Positions 13,683 through 17,426 of a stretch of DNA of 17,426 bases are shown piece after piece. Source of the DNA: Oscillospiraceae bacterium (GTDB lineage: Bacteria > Bacillota > Clostridia > UMGS1883); the NCBI GenBank assembly GCA_022508735.1, contig JAFLUQ010000035.1:1-17426 (forward strand), read 5' to 3'. The notes under the pieces are model-generated. The model had not been told where the DNA came from. It saw only the letters and a list, made by a program, of their open reading frames with translations, and did no database searches. Position numbers and translations under genes: made by a program. The stretch's first letter is position 1. The number at the start of each line of letters is the position of its first letter.

Positions 13683-15044
13683 TTACTTCCGCCGGTCTTT
13701 CCAATCGTCCTTGATGACCTGGCGCGCCCTCGCTATTGCCAGCGCGCCGGAGGGAACCTCGTCGGTTATTGTGCTTCCGGCAGCTATATATGCCCCGCTG
13801 TTAACTGTCACGGGAGATACCAGATTTGAATTGCAGCCTATGAACGCGTTGTCGCCTATGGTCGTCTTATACTTATTCTTTCCGTCGTAGTTAACAACGA
13901 CCGTACCGCAGCCGAAGTTGACGTTTTTGCCCACCTCGGCGTCACCCACGTATGTAAGGTGGCTGAGTTTGGTGCCGTCTCCGATAACGGCCTTCTTGAG
14001 CTCCACAAAGTCGCCGACCTTGCAGCCTTTTCCAACGCTGCAGCCGGGGCGTATATAGGCGTATGGGCCGACATGCGTACCCTCGCTCACGCTGCTTTCG
14101 ATAATAGTTGAGCTCCAGATGTCGACACCGTCGCCGATGACGGCGTCGACAAGGCGGCTATTATGTCCGATTACTGCATTATTACCAATGACTGTTTTAC
14201 CCTCGAGGACCACACCGGGGTAGATTACGGTGTCGGTTCCAATAATGACGTCTCCGCCTATGTAGGTGTTAAGCGGGTCTATCACAGTCACTCCGCCAAG
14301 CAAATGGCGATTGTTGATCCGCCCCCGCATGAGCCTTTCGGCCTCAGCGAGCTGAACACGGTCGTTCACGCCCAGAACCTCGTTACTGTCCTCTACTGTG
14401 AACGCTCCGATTTTTTTACCGTCGCCCTTAAGTATAGCAAGGGTATCGGTAAGGTAATACTCTTGTTGAGAGTTGTTTGCTGTCAAGCGAGAAAGCGCAG
14501 ATAACAGATCGGAGCTTTTAAAACAGTAGAACCCACTGTTTATTTCCTTTATCTTAAGCTCTTCCTCGTTGGCATCCTTGTGCTCAACGATCCTTTCCAC
14601 GCTATTATTCCGGCTGCGGACTATTCGGCCGTATCCGTCTGCACAGGGCAGAACTGTTGTCAACACTGTTGCTGAGTTACCGCTTCTAAGATGCTCCTCC
14701 ATAGCCGCCTTAAGGGTGTCGGCAGTTATAAGCGGAGTATCGCCGGCAACTATTACCACGTTGTCACTTTCGGCAATTTGTGCCCGGGCCTGCATCACGG
14801 CATGACCCGTTCCCAGCTGTTCCTTTTGTTCAACCGTTTCTGCCTGGGAGCCCACAGCCTCGATGACTTGTTCCTTCCGGTGTCCGACCACGACCGTTGC
14901 ATTTTTGCACCCGGCCTCAAGCCCGGCCCCGAGAACCCAGTTGACCATTTCCTTTCCACAAACCCTGTGGACTACTTTACTGTTATCTGACCTCATCCGT
15001 TTTCCTTGTCCCGCAGCCAGGACAACAAGTGAAAACTCGTCCAT
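13683..15044 (-). CDS. glmU: Bifunctional UDP-GlcNAc pyrophosphorylase / GlcN-1-P acetyltransferase, GlmU
   Basis: Catalyses the last two steps to UDP-N-acetylglucosamine, the entry substrate for peptidoglycan. The 453-aa protein has an N-terminal nucleotidyltransferase domain with LAAGQGKRMRS, VVIVAGDTPLI and GYGRIVRS. From about residue 250 a left-handed beta-helix acetyltransferase domain follows (hexapeptide repeats such as GGDVIIGTDTVIYPGVVLEG, and the conserved HLTYVGDAEVG and NYDGKNKYKTTIG). The frame is open to 15071, but ATG 15044 has AAGGAAGG 9 nt upstream and matches the usual N-terminus. Its upstream partner is spoVG. Its product leads towards MurC's substrate, and murC is divergently transcribed next door. 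Confidence 0.97.
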   Translation of the reverse strand: MDEFSLVVLAAGQGKRMRSDNSKVVHRVCGKEMVNWVLGAGLEAGCKNATVVVGHRKEQVIEAVGSQAETVEQKEQLGTGHAVMQARAQIAESDNVVIVAGDTPLITADTLKAAMEEHLRSGNSATVLTTVLPCADGYGRIVRSRNNSVERIVEHKDANEEELKIKEINSGFYCFKSSDLLSALSRLTANNSQQEYYLTDTLAILKGDGKKIGAFTVEDSNEVLGVNDRVQLAEAERLMRGRINNRHLLGGVTVIDPLNTYIGGDVIIGTDTVIYPGVVLEGKTVIGNNAVIGHNSRLVDAVIGDGVDIWSSTIIESSVSEGTHVGPYAYIRPGCSVGKGCKVGDFVELKKAVIGDGTKLSHLTYVGDAEVGKNVNFGCGTVVVNYDGKNKYKTTIGDNAFIGCNSNLVSPVTVNSGAYIAAGSTITDEVPSGALAIARARQVIKDDWKDRRK

Positions 15045-15092
15045 AACAAACAGCCTTCCTTTCAATGTCATTTTGTTCCGTAGTACGCCTGG

Positions 15093-15116
15093 GGAGGCAG
15101 ATGGGAGGCTGCCTCC
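15093..15116. other. Hairpin in the spoVG-glmU gap
   Basis: GGAGGCAG (15093-15100) and CTGCCTCC (15109-15116) form an 8-bp GC-rich stem with an 8-nt loop, 12 nt after the spoVG stop. No T-run follows on either strand, so it is unlikely to be a full terminator. It may mark an mRNA-processing site that uncouples abundant spoVG from glmU. Confidence 0.6.
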
Positions 15117-15128
15117 TCTCAGTGAAGG

Positions 15129-15407
15129 TCACTCCTCAGATGCCGCGTCCTGCGCCAGGAACTCCTCGTACTTCGCGAGAATAGCGTTCTGCAGTGTTTC
15201 ACGCATAGTACCTGTTATAGGGTGAGCAACATCCTTGAACTCACCCTCTGCTGTCCTTCTACTGGGCATAGCTATGAATAGCTTGTCACGACCATCTATT
15301 ATCTTGATGTCATGAACCACCAGTTCGTCGTCAAACGTGACAGAAACAACCGCTTTCATTTTGCCATCCGCGCTTACCTTTCTGATCCGGATATCGGTAA
15401 TACGCAT
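15129..15407 (-). CDS. spoVG: Regulatory protein SpoVG
   Basis: A 92-aa small nucleic-acid-binding regulator. In Firmicutes SpoVG binds DNA and RNA and affects septation at sporulation, cell wall traits and virulence. The opening MRITDIRIRKV, then MKAVVSVTFDDELVVHDIKI and GLFVAMPSRR-like IAMPSRRTAEGEFKDVAHPI, are diagnostic. The frame runs up to 15455, but the ATG at 15407 has GGGAGG 8 nt upstream and gives the standard N-terminus. It is the first gene of the spoVG-glmU-prs-pth-mfd cluster and is driven by the promoter at 15506-15478. Confidence 0.96.
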   Translation of the reverse strand: MRITDIRIRKVSADGKMKAVVSVTFDDELVVHDIKIIDGRDKLFIAMPSRRTAEGEFKDVAHPITGTMRETLQNAILAKYEEFLAQDAASEE

Positions 15408-15455
15408 CGTTGTTTCCTCCCGATTAAAATTTTTCAATTTTTTTTGGATTTTCAC

Positions 15456-15484
15456 TTGACAACTCTACCCTTTTCTAATAATAT
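15456..15484 (+). promoter_or_regulatory. Promoter of murC
   Basis: TTGACA (15456-15461) and TAATAT (15479-15484) are 17 nt apart. The -10 coincides almost exactly with the -10 of the opposite spoVG promoter. The expected transcript start near 15491 leaves a leader of about 70 nt before murC. Confidence 0.75.
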
Positions 15485-15506
15485 CAAATTACGAGGAATT
15501 TTTCAA
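15478..15506 (-). promoter_or_regulatory. Promoter of the spoVG-glmU-prs-pth-mfd cluster
   Basis: On the minus strand TTGAAA (15506-15501) and TATTAT (15483-15478) are 17 nt apart, a good sigma-A-type match. I see no clear SigH-type site, the class used by spoVG in B. subtilis. The leader before spoVG is about 60 nt. Confidence 0.75.
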
Positions 15507-15561
15507 CACATATTTCAAAATTTTTTTAAAAATTTTTTTATCGACATAGGAGTTGATACTT

Positions 15562-16911
15562 TTGAGCGTAAATATCGCCAATAAACAAACGAAAATTCAT
15601 CTTATAGGTGTCGGCGGTGTCAGCATGAGTGGCATAGCCGAGCTTTTGATGAGAGACGGGTATACCGTTTCGGGCTCCGACCGGCAGGCCTCCGCCCTGA
15701 CCGAGCACCTCGCTGAGCTCGGCGCAGAGATACACATCGGCCATAACGCCGAGAATATTACCGATCAGTCGCTGGTGGTCTACTCAGCGGCCATTCATGA
15801 GGACAATCCCGAGAGAGTGCGCGCAAGGGAGCTGGGTATTCCCCAGATCGAGCGCGCTGAAATGCTTGGCCAAATTATGAAGGACTATGAAGACCCCATA
15901 TGTATAAGCGGCACTCACGGCAAGACCACCACTACAGGTATGATAGCCCAGATCCTTATGGACTGCGGCTGCGACCCTACGGTGACCGTTGGCGGCAGCT
16001 TAGACTCCATCGGCGGCAACCTGCGCATCGGCGGCAAAAAGTATTTTGTGGCTGAAGCCTGCGAATACCATTCCAGTTTTCTCAGCTTCTTTCCGAAATA
16101 TACGGTAATTCTGAATGTAGAGGCCGATCATCTGGACTATTTCCGCGATCTCGATCACATAATAGAAACCTTCCACTCGCTTACCGAGCTGACACCCGAA
16201 GACGGAGCCGTTGTTTACAACGCCGACGAGCCAAACGTAGTGAAGGCAATGGAGGGTTATAAGGGTAAGTCCGTTCCCTTTGGCCGCGGCTCTGTTAAAG
16301 ACATAAGCCATGATGGAAAGGACCTGTATTCCTATACCTTTACGTTGGGCGATAAAGAAACCAACGTGAAGCTCGGCGTTCCTGGCAAGTACAATGTGTA
16401 TAACAGCGCCGCCGCGCTGGAGGTCGCCTGCCTCATCGGGCTCGACATTGAAAAGGCCGCCGAGGCGCTGAGTCACTATACCGGCACTCACCGCCGCTTT
16501 GAGAAAAAGGGCGAGCTTAACGGGGCGGATATCGTTGACGACTACGCTCACCACCCCACCGAGATAAACGCCACCCTGACCGCCGCTTCGGAAATGGACT
16601 ACGATAAAGTATATCTCGTGTTCCAGCCCCACACCTACAGCCGCACAAAATCGCTTTACGAGGACTTTGTGAAGGTGCTTTCACGAAAGAATATTCAGGT
16701 CGTTCTGGCCGACATCTACGCCGCCCGTGAGGTTGATACGGGCCTTGTCAGCTCCAAGGAGCTGGCCGGGGATATTGACGGGGCAATTTACCTCCCCTCC
16801 TTCGCTGAAATAGAAGAGTATCTGCGCACAGTAGCCGCCCCCGGCACTCTCATAATCACTATGGGCGCGGGCGACGTGTATAAAATTGGCGAAAATTTGC
16901 TTAAAAAATAG
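15562..16911 (+). CDS. murC: UDP-N-acetylmuramate--L-alanine ligase, MurC
   Basis: Adds L-Ala to UDP-MurNAc using ATP, the first step of the cytosolic peptidoglycan stem peptide. The 449-aa protein has the UDP-binding IHLIGVGGVSMSGIAELL at the N-terminus, the ATP loop SGTHGKTTTTGM at about residue 117, EACEYHSSFLSFFP, and the C-terminal DDYAHHPTEINATL (about 327) and FQPHTYSRTKSL typical of MurC. The frame opens at TTG 15553, which touches the AGGAG site (15548-15552). The next in-frame TTG at 15562 has a 9-nt spacer and is the likelier start. No strong terminator follows. The next gene begins 102 nt later with its own promoter. Confidence 0.97.
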   Translation: MSVNIANKQTKIHLIGVGGVSMSGIAELLMRDGYTVSGSDRQASALTEHLAELGAEIHIGHNAENITDQSLVVYSAAIHEDNPERVRARELGIPQIERAEMLGQIMKDYEDPICISGTHGKTTTTGMIAQILMDCGCDPTVTVGGSLDSIGGNLRIGGKKYFVAEACEYHSSFLSFFPKYTVILNVEADHLDYFRDLDHIIETFHSLTELTPEDGAVVYNADEPNVVKAMEGYKGKSVPFGRGSVKDISHDGKDLYSYTFTLGDKETNVKLGVPGKYNVYNSAAALEVACLIGLDIEKAAEALSHYTGTHRRFEKKGELNGADIVDDYAHHPTEINATLTAASEMDYDKVYLVFQPHTYSRTKSLYEDFVKVLSRKNIQVVLADIYAAREVDTGLVSSKELAGDIDGAIYLPSFAEIEEYLRTVAAPGTLIITMGAGDVYKIGENLLKK

Positions 16912-16946
16912 TGCGAATGCCGTTTCTATTTTGGCAAAAAGCGTTA

Positions 16947-16976
16947 TTGACTTTTATGGTACAAATGTTGTATTAT
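16947..16976 (+). promoter_or_regulatory. Promoter of the aminotransferase gene
   Basis: TTGACT (16947-16952) and TATTAT (16971-16976) are 18 nt apart, 38 nt upstream of the ATG at 17014. No convincing terminator is seen between murC and this site, so some readthrough is likely. Confidence 0.6.
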
Positions 16977-17013
16977 AAAGAATAATGACAAAATGACATC
17001 GGGAGGTTTATTT

Positions 17014-17426
17014 ATGAAAGCTTATACAGATATGACCCGCGAGGAGCTGCTTAACCTTAAGGAACAGCTTGCGCGTGAATATGAAGGTCACAAGGCCAAG
17101 GGGCTTGCCCTTGATATGTCCCGCGGAAAGCCGGGCATAGATCAGCTCAATCTTTCTATGGATATGATGAGCGTGCTTAACGGCAGCTCCGTTCTTAAGA
17201 GTGAGAACGGCATCGACTGCCGCAACTACGGCGAGCTTACCGGTATTCCCGAGGCAAAGCGCCTTTTGGGTGAAATGATGGAGGTTGAGCCTGACGAGAT
17301 CATAATCTACGGCAACTCCAGCCTTAACGTTATGTTTGACACCGTGGCCCGTTCCTATATCCACGGCGTTATGGGCCACACTCCCTGGTGCAAGCTCGAT
17401 AAGGTGAAGTTCCTCTGCCCCGTGCC
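17014..17426 (+). CDS. PLP-dependent aminotransferase, class I-like (Aminotran_MocR / aspartate aminotransferase type), 5' part
   Basis: The first 137 codons are present and the gene continues beyond the window. The protein starts MKAYTDMTREELLNLKEQLA. Conserved stretches are GLALDMSRGKPG, NYGELTGIPEAKRLLGEMM and IIYGNSSLNVMFDTVARSY. These match the aminotransferase family that includes the aspartate aminotransferase of Corynebacterium glutamicum (Pfam Aminotran_MocR). The catalytic lysine lies in the missing part, so activity and substrate cannot be judged here. GGAGG at 17002-17006 sits 7 nt before the ATG. It likely transfers amino groups in aspartate/glutamate metabolism, which is inference from the family. 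Confidence 0.8.
   Translation, partial: MKAYTDMTREELLNLKEQLAREYEGHKAKGLALDMSRGKPGIDQLNLSMDMMSVLNGSSVLKSENGIDCRNYGELTGIPEAKRLLGEMMEVEPDEIIIYGNSSLNVMFDTVARSYIHGVMGHTPWCKLDKVKFLCPV

Noticed and set aside
12541..13890. Plus-strand frames (212 and 230 codons) opposite pth, prs and glmU
   Set aside because: Shadows of strongly conserved genes on the other strand.
16912..16946. Possible murC terminator (TGCC/GGCA pairing followed by A-rich sequence)
   Set aside because: The stem has only four pairs with a long loop and no T-run; too weak to call.
1..17426. CRISPR arrays, tRNA or rRNA genes, transposases, toxin-antitoxin or defence genes
   Set aside because: I looked for these across both strands and saw no supporting sequence.

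Overview
The window looks like the chromosome of an anaerobic, spore-forming, low- to mid-GC Firmicute, most likely a Clostridia/Oscillospiraceae-type gut bacterium. The reasons are an oxygen-sensitive ribonucleotide reductase (nrdD/nrdG), three sporulation genes (spoVAC, spoVAD, spoVG), lipobox-bearing lipoproteins, strong Shine-Dalgarno sites, and the gene order spoVG-glmU-prs-pth-mfd, which is conserved in Firmicutes. The species assignment is inference.

Left part (1-3700): two near-consensus promoters fire in opposite directions, one into a gene whose first five codons end the window and one into nrdD-nrdG. The nrdD promoter carries two NrdR-like boxes spaced 32 bp apart. An HTH regulator gene follows, bracketed by two almost identical 41-nt terminator repeats.

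Middle (3700-8400, all minus strand): a probable three-gene unit (YbaK-type aminoacyl-tRNA deacylase, small lipoprotein, DUF1963/YwqG-like protein), then a spoVA unit (an unrecognised 35-codon ORF, spoVAC, spoVAD, with no spoVAE next to them), then a PrsA-like foldase lipoprotein. Intrinsic terminators separate these units.

Right-centre (8400-15507, minus strand): spoVG-glmU-prs-pth-mfd. It combines UDP-GlcNAc synthesis, PRPP synthesis, peptidyl-tRNA recycling and transcription-coupled repair. Between pth and mfd lies a 264-nt element with about 28-30-nt imperfect terminal inverted repeats and an internally branched, highly palindromic body. It looks like a MITE-type insertion or a structured RNA and is the least explained part of the window.

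Right end (15450-17426, plus strand): murC, then the first 137 codons of a PLP-dependent aminotransferase. The promoters for spoVG and murC point in opposite directions and share the same -10 bases, so the GlmU (precursor synthesis) and MurC (precursor use) transcription units probably compete for RNA polymerase. I found no tRNA, rRNA, CRISPR array, phage or transposase gene.
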